The notes beneath the pieces are model-generated. The model was not told where the DNA came from. It ran no database searches and saw nothing but the letters and a program-made list of their open reading frames with translations. From DATKCN01 sp035513175 (GTDB taxonomy: Bacteria > Chloroflexota > Chloroflexia > Thermomicrobiales > CFX8): DNA of 31,481 nt. The stretch is from the NCBI GenBank assembly GCA_035513175.1, contig DATKCN010000367.1, forward strand, positions 1-31,481, read 5' to 3'. Of the stretch, positions 23,791 to 31,481 are shown piece after piece; within the stretch, counting starts at the first letter, position 1; each line of letters starts with the position of its first letter. A program made the position numbers and the translations under genes.

Positions 23791-23938
23791 TCGGACCATG
23801 CGGCGTTCGTAGGCGTCAACACGTTCGGTGTTCACGGCGCAACGATCCATCGCTTCGCACACAATCCAACGCCGCAGAATCACTGTCGCGGAGTACTCAA
23901 AAAACCGATGCATCAGGTAACAAGCGCGCTCAATTCGC

Positions 23939-23991
23939 TTGAATGATCGTTCAATCATGCGTAGCATCGGTGATGATTGACGTTCGTTCAA
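23939..23991 (+). promoter_or_regulatory. Promoter and operators of the TetR/ABC operon
   Basis: A possible promoter is TTGAAT (23939-23944), a 17-base spacer, then TAGCAT (23962-23967). The near-palindrome ttgaatgatcgttcaa (23939-23954) covers the -35, and a related half-matching site ttgacgttcgttcaa (23977-23991) lies downstream, just before the ribosome site aaggagg. TetR proteins typically bind such sites and repress their own operon, so autorepression is the natural reading. Confidence 0.6.
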
Positions 23992-23999
23992 GGAGGAGC

Positions 24000-24641
24000 A
24001 TGGAACACGAGCCGGGACGCAGGGAGCAGATACTCGACGCGGCGTTCGAGGAATTCTCGGACAAGGGATTGGCCGGCGCGACGATCAAGAGCATCGCCCA
24101 GCGGGCGGCGCTGAAGTCCCCGGCGCTCATCTACTGGTACTTCCCGGAGGGTAAGCAGGAGCTGTTCTATGCGGCGGCGGAAGCGAAGATCACCTTTCTC
24201 GGCGTCTTCAAGGACCCCGAGCCGTTGATGGAGGCGCCGCCGGAGTTGGCGCTGCCGACCATCGCCAGCGCCTACCTGACGTTCGCCGCCGATCCGACCG
24301 CCAGGCGGCTGTTCCGCTTGCTGCTGGCCGAGGCGCCCCGGCATCCCGGGCTGCTGGAGCCGGTGGTGGCGCGCGGGCCGCTGCGGGTGCTGGGCTTCCT
24401 GTCGGCGTATCTGGAGCGGCAGGTCGAGCTGGGGCGGCTGCGGCCGCACGACACGCGCGCCGGAGCGCGGGCCTTCATCGGCATGCTGATCCCGCAAGCG
24501 CTATCGCACGTGCTGATGCCGCAGCTACAGGTTGACGGCCCAACCGACGCGGAGCACATGCGCACGGCGATCGGCATCTTTCTCGACGGTCTCAAGCCGG
24601 ATGGACGGGAGGCGGGCGGTGACAGCCACGACAGCCATTGA
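24000..24641 (+). CDS. TetR-family transcriptional regulator
   Basis: Repressor of 213 residues. The N-terminal HTH is clear: RREQILDAAFEEFSDKGLAGATIKSIAQRA, then ALIYWYFPEGKQELF. The C-terminal ligand domain (about 70-205) is of the TetR_C type and not specific. The ATG at 24000 follows aaggaggagc at ideal spacing; the open frame to 23943 would start inside the operator. It overlaps the start of the ABC ATPase gene by 23 bases, so it probably controls that exporter and itself through the sites at 23939-23991, released by a substrate of the pump. Confidence 0.9.
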   Translation: MEHEPGRREQILDAAFEEFSDKGLAGATIKSIAQRAALKSPALIYWYFPEGKQELFYAAAEAKITFLGVFKDPEPLMEAPPELALPTIASAYLTFAADPTARRLFRLLLAEAPRHPGLLEPVVARGPLRVLGFLSAYLERQVELGRLRPHDTRAGARAFIGMLIPQALSHVLMPQLQVDGPTDAEHMRTAIGIFLDGLKPDGREAGGDSHDSH

Positions 24642-25485
24642 GGTAACCGCGCTGGCGAAGCAGTATGGCAACATCACGGCGTTGCAGGGGGCGAATCTCA
24701 GCGTGCCGGAGGGGGCGCTGTATGCGCTGCTCGGTCCCAACGGCGTTGGCAAGTCGACCCTGATCCGGGCGCTGGTCGGGGCGCTGCGTCCGACGTCCGG
24801 CAGCGTCAGGGTGCTGGGGCTGGACCCGCTCAGGGAGCGCGGCGAGCTGCGGCGGCAGATCGGCTACATGTCGCAGTCGGCGGCGCTGTATGCCGACCTG
24901 TCGGCCCGCGACAACGTCGCCTTCTTCGGAGGCGCGCACGGCGAGGAGGGGCTGGAGAGCCGGGTGGAGGAGGTGCTGGAGCTGACCGACCTGGCCGGGC
25001 GGGCCGACGACCGCGTGCACACCTTCTCCGGCGGCATGCGGAGTCGTGTCTCGCTGGCTACGGCGCTGGTCCATCGCCCGCGCGTGCTGCTGCTGGACGA
25101 GCCGACCGCCGGGGTCGACCCATACCTGCGAGCCCGCTTCTGGGAACTGTTCCGGCAGCTTACGACGGAGGGGGTGACGATCCTGATCAGCACGCACCTG
25201 ATGGACGAGGCGGTGCTGTGCGACCGGGTCGCGATTCTGATGGCGGGCACGGTCATCGCCGACGAGCCGCCCGCGACGCTGCTGGAACGGGGCAGGACGC
25301 GGCTCTCGGTTCGCGAGGGAAACCGGACGGATGAGCTGGAGATTGATGGACAGCCCCAAGCGCTGGCGGCGGCGCTTCGGAGCTATGGATTACGGGAGAG
25401 CGTCGAGGCTGTCAGCGTGCGGCCCGACTCGCTGGAGGACGTGCTTCTGGCGTTGATCGCGGGGGAGCAGGAGGCGCAGCGATGA
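24619..25485 (+). CDS. ABC exporter ATP-binding protein (ABC-2/DRA family)
   Basis: ATPase of 288 residues. Walker A is GPNGVGKS (39-46), the signature is FSGGMRSR, Walker B is VLLLDEPTAGVDP and the switch histidine lies in ISTHLMDEA. The signature begins with Phe in place of the usual Leu, which is tolerated. The C-terminal extension (about 215-288) is the type found in DrrA/CcmA-like exporters. The GTG at 24619 follows gggagg; an ATG at 24601 is possible. It overlaps tetR upstream and the permease downstream (ATGA at 25482-25485). Drug or lipid export is likely; the cargo is unknown. Confidence 0.9.
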   Translation: MTATTAIEVTALAKQYGNITALQGANLSVPEGALYALLGPNGVGKSTLIRALVGALRPTSGSVRVLGLDPLRERGELRRQIGYMSQSAALYADLSARDNVAFFGGAHGEEGLESRVEEVLELTDLAGRADDRVHTFSGGMRSRVSLATALVHRPRVLLLDEPTAGVDPYLRARFWELFRQLTTEGVTILISTHLMDEAVLCDRVAILMAGTVIADEPPATLLERGRTRLSVREGNRTDELEIDGQPQALAAALRSYGLRESVEAVSVRPDSLEDVLLALIAGEQEAQR

Positions 25486-26219
25486 GACGCACACTGCTGG
25501 TTACCCGACGGGTGCTGACCCAGCTGCTGCACGACCGCAGGCTGCTGGGGCTGTCGCTTATCGTGCCGCTGGTCATCGTCTACTTCCTGAAGTTGTTCCT
25601 CGACACGATGCCGCCCGGTTTCGACGCGGCCCGCTACGCCGTGCCGGTGGCAGCCTTTCTGGTGCACTTCCTGGCCTTCCTGCTGAGCGCAATGGTGCTG
25701 GTGCAGGAGCGCACAGCGGGCACGCTGGAGCGCATGTTCATCAACGGCTACCGGCGGCCGGAGATCATCGGCGGCTATCTGCTGGGCTACCTGGGGCTGG
25801 CGACGTTGCAGGCGGTCGGGGCGCTGACGGCGGTGCTGCTGCTGTTCGGGCTGCGCTACGGCGCGGGGACGCTCGCAACGCTGTTCGTCGTGATCTGGCT
25901 GCTGGCGATCGCCTCGGTGATGCTGGGCATCTTCATCTCCACCTTCGCGCGGCATGAGGGACAGGTGTTCCCGTTCGTGCCGCTGATCACCGTGCCGTCG
26001 GTGTTCCTGTCCGGACTGATGGTCGATCCGGCGCGGCTGCCGGCGTGGGCCGATTGGCTGGGGCGGGCGCTGCCGTTGCGCTACGCCAACAACGTGATCC
26101 AGGAGATGATTCGCCCGGGCGGGGCGCTGGCTGACACGTGGCTGAACGTGGTGGCGCTGCTGGGCTACATCGTCGTGCTGCTGGCGCTGGCGTCGCGCAC
26201 GATGCGGGAGGTGGAGTAG
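25482..26219 (+). CDS. ABC-2 type exporter permease
   Basis: Membrane protein of 245 residues with six hydrophobic helices, the standard ABC-2 size. The features are VQERTAGTLERMFINGYRR after the second helix and the late motif PSVFLSGLMVDPARLPAW, typical of DrrB/NodJ-like permeases. The start overlaps the ATPase stop by 4 bases, so the two are translated together and form the exporter. One permease gene is enough if it works as a homodimer. Confidence 0.9.
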   Translation: MRRTLLVTRRVLTQLLHDRRLLGLSLIVPLVIVYFLKLFLDTMPPGFDAARYAVPVAAFLVHFLAFLLSAMVLVQERTAGTLERMFINGYRRPEIIGGYLLGYLGLATLQAVGALTAVLLLFGLRYGAGTLATLFVVIWLLAIASVMLGIFISTFARHEGQVFPFVPLITVPSVFLSGLMVDPARLPAWADWLGRALPLRYANNVIQEMIRPGGALADTWLNVVALLGYIVVLLALASRTMREVE

Positions 26220-26242
26220 GATCCCGGCCCCCGGCCCCCTCT

Positions 26243-26269
26243 CCCAATCCTCGGTGAGGGGAGATTGGG
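26243..26269 (+). terminator. Hairpin after the ABC exporter operon
   Basis: cccaatc (26243-26249) pairs with gattggg (26263-26269) over a 13-base loop, 23 bases after the permease stop. The flanking run of C and G resembles the other GC-rich operon-end repeats here. It is weak evidence of termination. Confidence 0.35.
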
Positions 26270-26416
26270 GATTGCATTGATTGGGAGCGGGGCGCGACGA
26301 CGGCAGTCAGGACACGCCGGGTCGCTCCGGGATCGGCGCGTTTGGCCAGCGGGCTGCGGGCTGGGCAAGCCGCAGTTCCCGCGGGATACAGGGCGTCCGT
26401 GTGGAGAGGAGGAGCC

Positions 26417-26809
26417 ATGCCGATACCGACGGGCGTTGCCCGCTTCAACCGTCGTGTCTCGAACCGGCTGATTGGAACGTTCGCCGGGCGGGCACCGGGC
26501 ATGGGGATGGTGCGGCACGTCGGCCGGCGATCGGGACGGGCGTATGAGACGCCGGTCAACGTCTTCGCCCGCGATGGGGGCTATATCATCGCGCTAACCT
26601 ACGGGGCGGACACCGACTGGGTGAAGAACGTACTGGCGGCGGGCGGCTGCGAGCTGCGCACGCGGGGACGGGTCGCGCGGCTGCGCCATCCCCGCATCGT
26701 CACCGACGCCGGCAATCGCTGGGCTCCGCTGCCGGTGCGGCTTGTCTTCAAGGTCATCCGCTCGACGCAGCACATGCGGCTGGAGACTGTTGGGACGGCC
26801 GGGAGATGA
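26417..26809 (+). CDS. Ddn-like (deazaflavin/F420-dependent nitroreductase family) protein
   Basis: Protein of 130 residues with the split-barrel pattern of the family: VRHVGRRSGRAYETPVNVFARDGGYIIALTYG followed by DTDWVKNVLAAGGCELRTRGR. It is the F420H2-dependent quinone reductase/nitroreductase group (DUF385), though members may bind other flavins. The ATG at 26417 follows gagaggaggag. It converges on the ring-cleaving dioxygenase, 31 bases apart. If F420 is the cofactor, the organism must make F420, which cannot be tested here. Confidence 0.82.
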   Translation: MPIPTGVARFNRRVSNRLIGTFAGRAPGMGMVRHVGRRSGRAYETPVNVFARDGGYIIALTYGADTDWVKNVLAAGGCELRTRGRVARLRHPRIVTDAGNRWAPLPVRLVFKVIRSTQHMRLETVGTAGR

Positions 26810-26840
26810 CACGCGCCGCGTTGGGGCGCGCGAACGGGCG

Positions 26841-27818
26841 TCAGTCTCCAGCGACGGGGACGACATCCAGCGGCTTGAGACCGGCTTCGATCTCGGCGCG
26901 GCGGGGCTCCAGGAATGGCGGCAGCGCCAGCGATTCGCCGAGGGTGGCGGCGTCCTCGTCGACGGCGAAGCCGGGGCCGTCGGTGGCCAGCTCGTAGAGC
27001 ACGTGGCCCGGCTCGCGGAAGTAGAGCGAGCGGAAGTAGAAGCGGTCGATGACGTCGGTGATGCCCAGCCCTGCGGAACGCACGCGGTCGCGCCACTGGC
27101 GGTGCTCTTCGTCGTTCGGGACGCGGAAGGCGACGTGATGCACGCCGCCGGTGCCGACTCGCCCGAGGTTGAGATGGGGGCGCTCGTGGACGTGCACCTC
27201 CGTGCCATGCCCGCCAGGGCCGGTCTCGAAGACGATCACACGCTCGCCATCCTCGGGCGAGTCGTACTCGCGGGCCTGGCGGAAGCCGAGCACCTCGGTG
27301 AGCGTCATCGCGGTCGGCATGAGGGAGCGGACGGCGATGCCGACGTGGTCCAGCCCGCGAATCTGGTGTGCGGCTGGCACGGGACTGTCCGGCCAGGGGG
27401 CGCCCTGCTGCATACCGCCACCCTCGTCGGCGACGAGCGCGAGGCGCTGGCCCTCGGGGTCGGCGAACGGCAGCACCTGCTTGCCGCCCTGCTCGCGGAT
27501 GCCCTGATGCTGGACGCCGTGCTCGTCGAGGCGGGTTTGCCACCAGTCGAGCGCGGCGCGGCCCGGCACGCGCAGGCCGATCGCGGAGATGGAGCCGGCG
27601 CCGGGGACGTTCGGGCCCGCGTTGGGCCAGTCGAAGAAGGTGACCTCGGTGCCCGCGCTGCCGTCGTTGTCGGCGTAGAACAGGTGGTAGGCGGAGACAT
27701 CGTCCTGGTTGACGGTCTTCTTTACGAGCCGCAGGCCGAGGGTCTGCGTGTAGAAGGCCAGGTTGCCGGGGGCGTTGCCGGTGACGGCAGTGACGTGGTG
27801 CAGTCCGCCGAGTTCCAT
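26841..27818 (-). CDS. Ring-cleaving dioxygenase, VOC superfamily (PcpA/MhqO type)
   Basis: Extradiol-type dioxygenase of 325 residues made of paired VOC modules. The iron ligands are His8 (GLHHVTAV), His227/228 (GVHHVAFRV) and Glu276 (HVLYELATD), the same layout as PcpA, which opens hydroquinone rings. The repeat LDHVGIAV near 157-164 starts the second half. The MhqO branch, involved in quinone stress, is the other close relative. I chose the ATG at 27818, with aagga upstream; the frame extends to 27875 without family support. It stands alone under its own promoter region, and an inverted repeat lies at 27842-27874. Confidence 0.88.
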   Translation of the reverse strand: MELGGLHHVTAVTGNAPGNLAFYTQTLGLRLVKKTVNQDDVSAYHLFYADNDGSAGTEVTFFDWPNAGPNVPGAGSISAIGLRVPGRAALDWWQTRLDEHGVQHQGIREQGGKQVLPFADPEGQRLALVADEGGGMQQGAPWPDSPVPAAHQIRGLDHVGIAVRSLMPTAMTLTEVLGFRQAREYDSPEDGERVIVFETGPGGHGTEVHVHERPHLNLGRVGTGGVHHVAFRVPNDEEHRQWRDRVRSAGLGITDVIDRFYFRSLYFREPGHVLYELATDGPGFAVDEDAATLGESLALPPFLEPRRAEIEAGLKPLDVVPVAGD

Positions 27819-27841
27819 ATGAGTTGGTTCCTTCCGAAGCA

Positions 27842-27874
27842 TGTCAGCGTGTTGATGTCGCTGCGTTTCTGACA
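27842..27874 (-). promoter_or_regulatory. Inverted repeat upstream of the dioxygenase gene
   Basis: tgtcag (27842-27847) and ctgaca (27869-27874) are inverted with 21 bases between, just upstream of the dioxygenase start at 27818. A TAATAAT-like -10 on the minus strand lies at about 27874-27881. A quinone- or phenol-responsive repressor could bind here. This is a weak, pattern-based call. Confidence 0.3.
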
Positions 27875-28013
27875 TTATTAAGCGCGGGGCGCGTGGCGCA
27901 ATTCCCGCAAGTGGCGGGCCGAGGATCTCATCCCCCAGCCCCCACCTCGCAGGATAGGGGGAGACGGAGTTGGAGTGGGTGGGTACGCTGGGTGGGTTGC
28001 TTTCAGGACGGTG

Positions 28014-28439
28014 TCAGTGACTCCAGGCGTTGTCGGTGATGCTGGCTGCGGCGCCGTTCAGGACCAGGGTGAGCTGCTTTCCGAGTCCGAAGACATCAGA
28101 CACCTCCCAGTGTTGCTTCAGAATCCTGCCGTTTTCGATTTGGTGAATCCAGATACCGCGACCCTTGACGAGCTTCTGTGTGGGAGCGATGCCGTTGAAC
28201 TCGCCACGGTGTGTGCCGTGCCAGTGAATTATCGAGATGACCTTGTTGCCATCGGTCAGAAGGTCGTCGATGTTGAAGGTGAGGTCCGGGAAAACAACCC
28301 GGGCGGTGGTGTGCCACGGCTTGTCCTGCTCGGCGTAGTCGGCTGCGAGGATATCATCGGCGACGGAGGCGTCGCCGGCGTTCCAGTAGTCCTCCCAGAA
28401 GCGGCGGACGATGGCCTTGTTTTCGTCAGTCGATCCCAT
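28014..28439 (-). CDS. SnoaL-like (NTF2-fold) polyketide-cyclase family protein, copy 1
   Basis: Protein of 141 residues with the ester-cyclase SnoaL pattern: ENKAIVRRFWEDYWNAGD, DDILAADY, FPDLTFNIDDLL, HRGEFNGIAPTQK and a C-terminal WEVSDVFGLGKQL. It is a small NTF2-fold barrel; members are cyclases, isomerases, hydrolases or binding proteins. The ATG at 28439 is preceded by aaagg; a start at 28454 is possible. It is divergent from a second SnoaL-like gene with the same motif order. Confidence 0.8.
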   Translation of the reverse strand: MGSTDENKAIVRRFWEDYWNAGDASVADDILAADYAEQDKPWHTTARVVFPDLTFNIDDLLTDGNKVISIIHWHGTHRGEFNGIAPTQKLVKGRGIWIHQIENGRILKQHWEVSDVFGLGKQLTLVLNGAAASITDNAWSH

Positions 28440-28603
28440 CAGTGAGCCTTTCAAGCGGGTCTGCCAACGTGGGCTGCCGGACCTGCATCGTGCGGATGCT
28501 GCTGTTCCTCGTGTGTGAACGAATCTAGCACGGTTCTCCTGTATGCGTGGACCATGTGCGAGACTGCTGCTGTGAAGCCCGGCGGGGCGATTGGAGATGG
28601 TGG

Positions 28604-28990
28604 ATGAGCGCGGAAGAGAGTAAGAACGCCGTTCGACGTCTGTTCGATGAGGTGTGGAACGAGCGCAAGCTCGACGCCGTGACGGACGTGCTGGTCGCGG
28701 ACTACGCCCAGCGCGAACGCAGCTGGGCGGAGATGGTGCTGGCCGCGTTCCCGGACACGCACTTCACGATCGACGACATGCTGGCGGAGGACGACCGGGT
28801 GGCGACACGGGTGACGTGGCGCGCGACACATGAGGGCGAGTTTGCCGGGATTGCGCCGACTGGCAGGCAGATCGAGATGTCGGCCATGTTCATTCACCGC
28901 ATGGGGAATGGAAAAGCAATCGAGTCGTGGGGGTTTGGCGACGCTATCGGCATCTTCGATCAGATCAAGGCAGCGATCGGCGGAGACTGA
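28604..28990 (+). CDS. SnoaL-like (NTF2-fold) polyketide-cyclase family protein, copy 2
   Basis: Protein of 128 residues, homologous to the divergent neighbour: ESKNAVRRLFDEVWNERK, DVLVADYAQ, FPDTHFTIDDML, HEGEFAGIAPTGRQ and a C-terminal WGFGDAIGIFDQIKAA. The ATG at 28604 follows ggagatgg. The pair diverges from 164 bases of shared upstream DNA. They may be two subunits, or two paralogues with different substrates; the sequence does not decide. No polyketide synthase is nearby. Confidence 0.8.
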   Translation: MSAEESKNAVRRLFDEVWNERKLDAVTDVLVADYAQRERSWAEMVLAAFPDTHFTIDDMLAEDDRVATRVTWRATHEGEFAGIAPTGRQIEMSAMFIHRMGNGKAIESWGFGDAIGIFDQIKAAIGGD

Positions 28991-29035
28991 TTCGTCCCAC
29001 CTCATGTCGGCTGCGACGCTCAATGCCGCGATGCG

Positions 29036-31481
29036 TCAGCCTTCAGTGATCTCCAGCGCCAGCGCGATGCCGTCTTCGAGCGACATAGCTGACCCGGCGC
29101 GCCACGCTTCGTCGAACGCGGCAGGATCGAGGCGTGACCGCAGGTCGTGCAGATCCAGCAAGTATGCCCTCCACCAATCCGGCGGCGTTATGCCCCGCAA
29201 CCTGCGCTCGCGGGCGATGACGGCCCAGAGTCGTGCCGAGACGTCGACCTCTCCTGCACGGAGCAACGCGGTAGCGAGCAGTTCCAGTGTCACGATTAAC
29301 GGAACGAATCCCACGAATCCATAGATAGCGGATCGGTTGACCAACAGCGCCTCACGGCTATGGGTAATCGCTGCCTCGACATCCCCGCGCAGTAACGCAG
29401 TAAGGCCAAGCCCCCACCATGTGCTCGTGTGTTGTGCCGTCCAGCCGTGACGCACGGCGATCTCACGCGCACGGTCAAGCGAGTCCTCAGCGCGCTCGTA
29501 GCGCCCTGCGAGGATATCCTGAATAGCCCACGGGAAGAGGACGTTGTTCGCGAGAAACTCGAATCTGTGCTCCTCAGCCAGGCCGAGCGCTTCAGCGCAT
29601 GTGATCTGGATTGCGTCGGAATCGCTATTCTGCGCATACATCAGAGCATAGGCTCGCAGCATCAGCGCCTCAGCGACTAGCGCGACATCACCCAACTCCA
29701 TCCCGATCGTGACAGAGTCGTCGGCTGCCTGCTCGGCGGCAGCGTGATCGCCCCAATCCCGGCTGAGTAGTGCGAGACCATTGAGTGCTCGCGCGCGCAA
29801 TGCGTCCTGCTCGATGTGCCTCGCGAGGAACGCTTGAGTCCAGTCCAGCCCATCGCGGTGGTATCCGTTGATAAACCAGAACCAGCCCAATGTGCCAGCG
29901 ATGGCGATGCCGAGATCATCCACGCGTTGGTCACTGGCCCACGCCAGCGCAGCCCTGATGTTGTCGTATTCGCCATTGACGCGCTCCAGCCAGTCGTACT
30001 CGAACTCGCGTGGGTAATCGAAATCCTGGCGCACGAAATCGCGCATCGCTTCGGCGTGGCGCTGACGCAATGACGCGGTCTCCCCATGCTGCTCCAGTTG
30101 CTCAGACGCGAACTCGCGGATCGGCACGAGCAGCCGATAACGCAGTGTGCCGTCCAGTTGCTCGCGCTGGACTACGAGGCTCTTCTCGACCAGCGATATC
30201 AGCCCGTCCAGCACGTCGATGCCGAGATCACCGTCGATGTCGACGACGGCCTCAGCGGTGTCCAGCGTCCAGCCACCAACGAAAACGGCCAGCCGCCGGA
30301 ACATGCTCTGCTCGTCCGGGGTCAGCAGGTCGTATGACCACTGAATCGTGTCGCGGATCGTCTGCTGCCGCGCGGGCAGATCGCGCGCCCCGCCGGTCAG
30401 GAACCGTAGCGGCTGTTTCAGCCGTTCCAGCAGGTTCGGGAGTGGCAGGGATCGAACCCGCGCCGCCGCCAGCTCAACGGCCAGCGGCATGCCATCCAGC
30501 TGCCGGCAAATGGCGACGATCGTCTCAGCGTTCTCTTCGGTGACCGCAAAGCCGGAGCGGACGGCACCCGCTCGTTCGACGAACAGCGCCACCGCCGGTG
30601 TCTCTCCCAGCCGAGCGTGGTCAATCGCTCGGCTCGTGTCAGGCAGCGGCAGCGGCGCGACCGGATATTCTACCTCGCCACCGATTCGCAACGGCTCGCG
30701 GCTGGTGGCGAGCAGCGTCAGCTCCGGGCAGCGGACAACGAGATGGCTGAGATCAGCAGCCGCGTCAATCACCTGCTCGACGTTGTCGACGATGACGAGC
30801 ACCTGCCGGTCATGCAGCGCGTCAGTGAGAATATCGAGAACAGGTCGGGCGCCGGTGTCCTGCATGCCGAAAGTGGCGGCGAGCGCCGGAAGGACGAGGG
30901 CCGGGTCATGCAGCGGGGCAAGGTCGACGAAGACAGCTCCGTCCGTGTACTCGCGCTCGAGCCGGTGACCGGCAGCGATCGCGAGTCGCGTCTTGCCGAT
31001 GCCCCCTGGTCCGGTCAGTGTCACAACGCGGCCACGGTGAAACAGCGCCGCGACCTCGGCCATCTCCCGCTCCCGCCCGATGAGGGACGACGCGGGGCTG
31101 GGGAGGCTTGTCGGCGGAGCAGGACGGGCCGTGGACTGCGTCGCCGCCGGCATCGCGGCGTCCCCGGTGGTAGCGGGTGTCGAAAGCGCATGCATGACCC
31201 TCGGCAGCCATGCATCGACCGAGTGGTCCAGCACGTCAATCCACTGCGCCGTCGCCAGCCAGTAGGCGATGTCGTTCGGCGCTGGGGATGTGTCAAGCAG
31301 CAACGGCACACACGGCTTGTCATGCCGCCACGCCAGCGCGATCTCCTGCCGCACGTTGCGCGAGGCCAGCGAGGCTGCCGAGGACATGAGAATGAGCGCG
31401 GCGCATTGCTCGATGGCCCCGGCGATGCTGCCGCCCCAGTTGGCGCCTCCGGCGATGTCGTGCGTGTCCAGCCAGCAGGTA
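29036..31481 (-). CDS. TIR/NB-ARC/TPR STAND protein (5' truncated by window end)
   Basis: At least 814 residues, cut at the right edge. The visible N-terminal part is a TIR domain: LDTHDIAGGANWGG, AIEQCAALILMSSAASLASR and then VRQEIALAW, whose Glu (codon 31343-31345) aligns by pattern with the NADase glutamate of TIR enzymes. Counting from the ATG at 31387, a Pro-rich linker (65-100) leads to NB-ARC: Walker A GPGGIGKT (126-133), Walker B LVIVDNVEQV, LLATSREPLRI, GMPLAVELAAARV (299-311) and a winged-helix stretch RLAVFVGGWTLD. After about 440 come TPR-like helices. TIR plus STAND plus TPR is the layout of bacterial immune and signalling switches. The true start lies beyond the window; the ATG at 31387 is inside the TIR domain. 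Confidence 0.88.
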   Translation of the reverse strand, partial: TCWLDTHDIAGGANWGGSIAGAIEQCAALILMSSAASLASRNVRQEIALAWRHDKPCVPLLLDTSPAPNDIAYWLATAQWIDVLDHSVDAWLPRVMHALSTPATTGDAAMPAATQSTARPAPPTSLPSPASSLIGREREMAEVAALFHRGRVVTLTGPGGIGKTRLAIAAGHRLEREYTDGAVFVDLAPLHDPALVLPALAATFGMQDTGARPVLDILTDALHDRQVLVIVDNVEQVIDAAADLSHLVVRCPELTLLATSREPLRIGGEVEYPVAPLPLPDTSRAIDHARLGETPAVALFVERAGAVRSGFAVTEENAETIVAICRQLDGMPLAVELAAARVRSLPLPNLLERLKQPLRFLTGGARDLPARQQTIRDTIQWSYDLLTPDEQSMFRRLAVFVGGWTLDTAEAVVDIDGDLGIDVLDGLISLVEKSLVVQREQLDGTLRYRLLVPIREFASEQLEQHGETASLRQRHAEAMRDFVRQDFDYPREFEYDWLERVNGEYDNIRAALAWASDQRVDDLGIAIAGTLGWFWFINGYHRDGLDWTQAFLARHIEQDALRARALNGLALLSRDWGDHAAAEQAADDSVTIGMELGDVALVAEALMLRAYALMYAQNSDSDAIQITCAEALGLAEEHRFEFLANNVLFPWAIQDILAGRYERAEDSLDRAREIAVRHGWTAQHTSTWWGLGLTALLRGDVEAAITHSREALLVNRSAIYGFVGFVPLIVTLELLATALLRAGEVDVSARLWAVIARERRLRGITPPDWWRAYLLDLHDLRSRLDPAAFDEAWRAGSAMSLEDGIALALEITEG

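Larger units (their letters stand above)
23290..23999. other. 710-base intergenic region rich in dispersed repeats
   Basis: No convincing gene. In order it holds the upstream region of the MetE-like gene (23290-23450), a single REP-like palindrome (23510-23538), a palindromic element with a 'cttgtcattctgaac' start (23583-23660), a second element of that type (23731-23790), and the TetR promoter and operators (23939-23991). The stretch 23800-23938 shows nothing I can name. Confidence 0.55.

Overview
The window is a GC-rich, densely packed bacterial chromosome segment. Several traits fit Chloroflexota, perhaps a Thermomicrobia/Sphaerobacter-type lineage: frequent GTG and TTG starts, a Tat-type lipoprotein with a long Pro/Thr/Ala linker, Uma2-family genes, an archaeal-type methyltransferase, abundant short palindromic repeats between genes, and a TIR/NB-ARC/TPR protein. 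This placement is inferred from gene content, not from a marker gene. I saw no rRNA, tRNA, CRISPR array or transposase.

Layout. (1) 1-8089 is a plus-strand catabolic cluster: an Lrp/AsnC-type regulator, a family-5 (peptide-type) binding lipoprotein, two DppB/DppC-like permeases, an SDR oxidoreductase, a GatC/AtzG-like small subunit whose stop overlaps the start of an amidase, and an M14/aspartoacylase-like deacylase. The natural reading is uptake of an amide- or acyl-amino-acid-like compound followed by oxidation and hydrolysis. The importer's ATPases are not in the window. (2) 8132-10783 on the minus strand holds an MFS transporter and a LysN/MocR-like aminotransferase, with a REP-like inverted pair between them. 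(3) 10920-12338 holds two tandem Uma2 genes and a tiny membrane protein. (4) 12613-16544 holds heme A synthase (minus), a YtcJ-like amidohydrolase and a cupin (plus), and a DinB-like protein (minus). (5) 16718-20693 is a plus-strand run: a D-threonine aldolase/D-serine dehydratase-like enzyme, then a tight set of lone receiver protein, ChbG-like deacetylase, HAD phosphatase and archaeal-type methyltransferase. (6) 21097-21861 encodes an HTH protein with a hydrophobic C-terminal tail. (7) 22192-23289 (minus) is a short MetE-like methyltransferase. (8) 24000-26219 is a TetR regulator with an ABC-2 exporter, preceded by a readable promoter and operator. (9) 26417-28990 holds a Ddn-like (F420-type) protein, a PcpA/MhqO-type ring-cleaving dioxygenase and two divergent SnoaL-like proteins. 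(10) 29036 to the right edge is a TIR/NB-ARC/TPR STAND protein cut by the window end.

The intergenic DNA is rich in repeats: two 96-bp copies of an unnamed element in opposite orientation (12356-12451 and 20810-20905), GTAG-led palindromes that resemble REP/BIME units, two copies of a 'cttgtcattctgaac' repeat, and several GC-rich hairpins at operon ends. The items most worth following up are the 96-bp element, the TIR-STAND protein, the GatC/AtzG-like amidase pair inside a transporter operon, the archaeal-type methyltransferase and the tail-anchored HTH protein.
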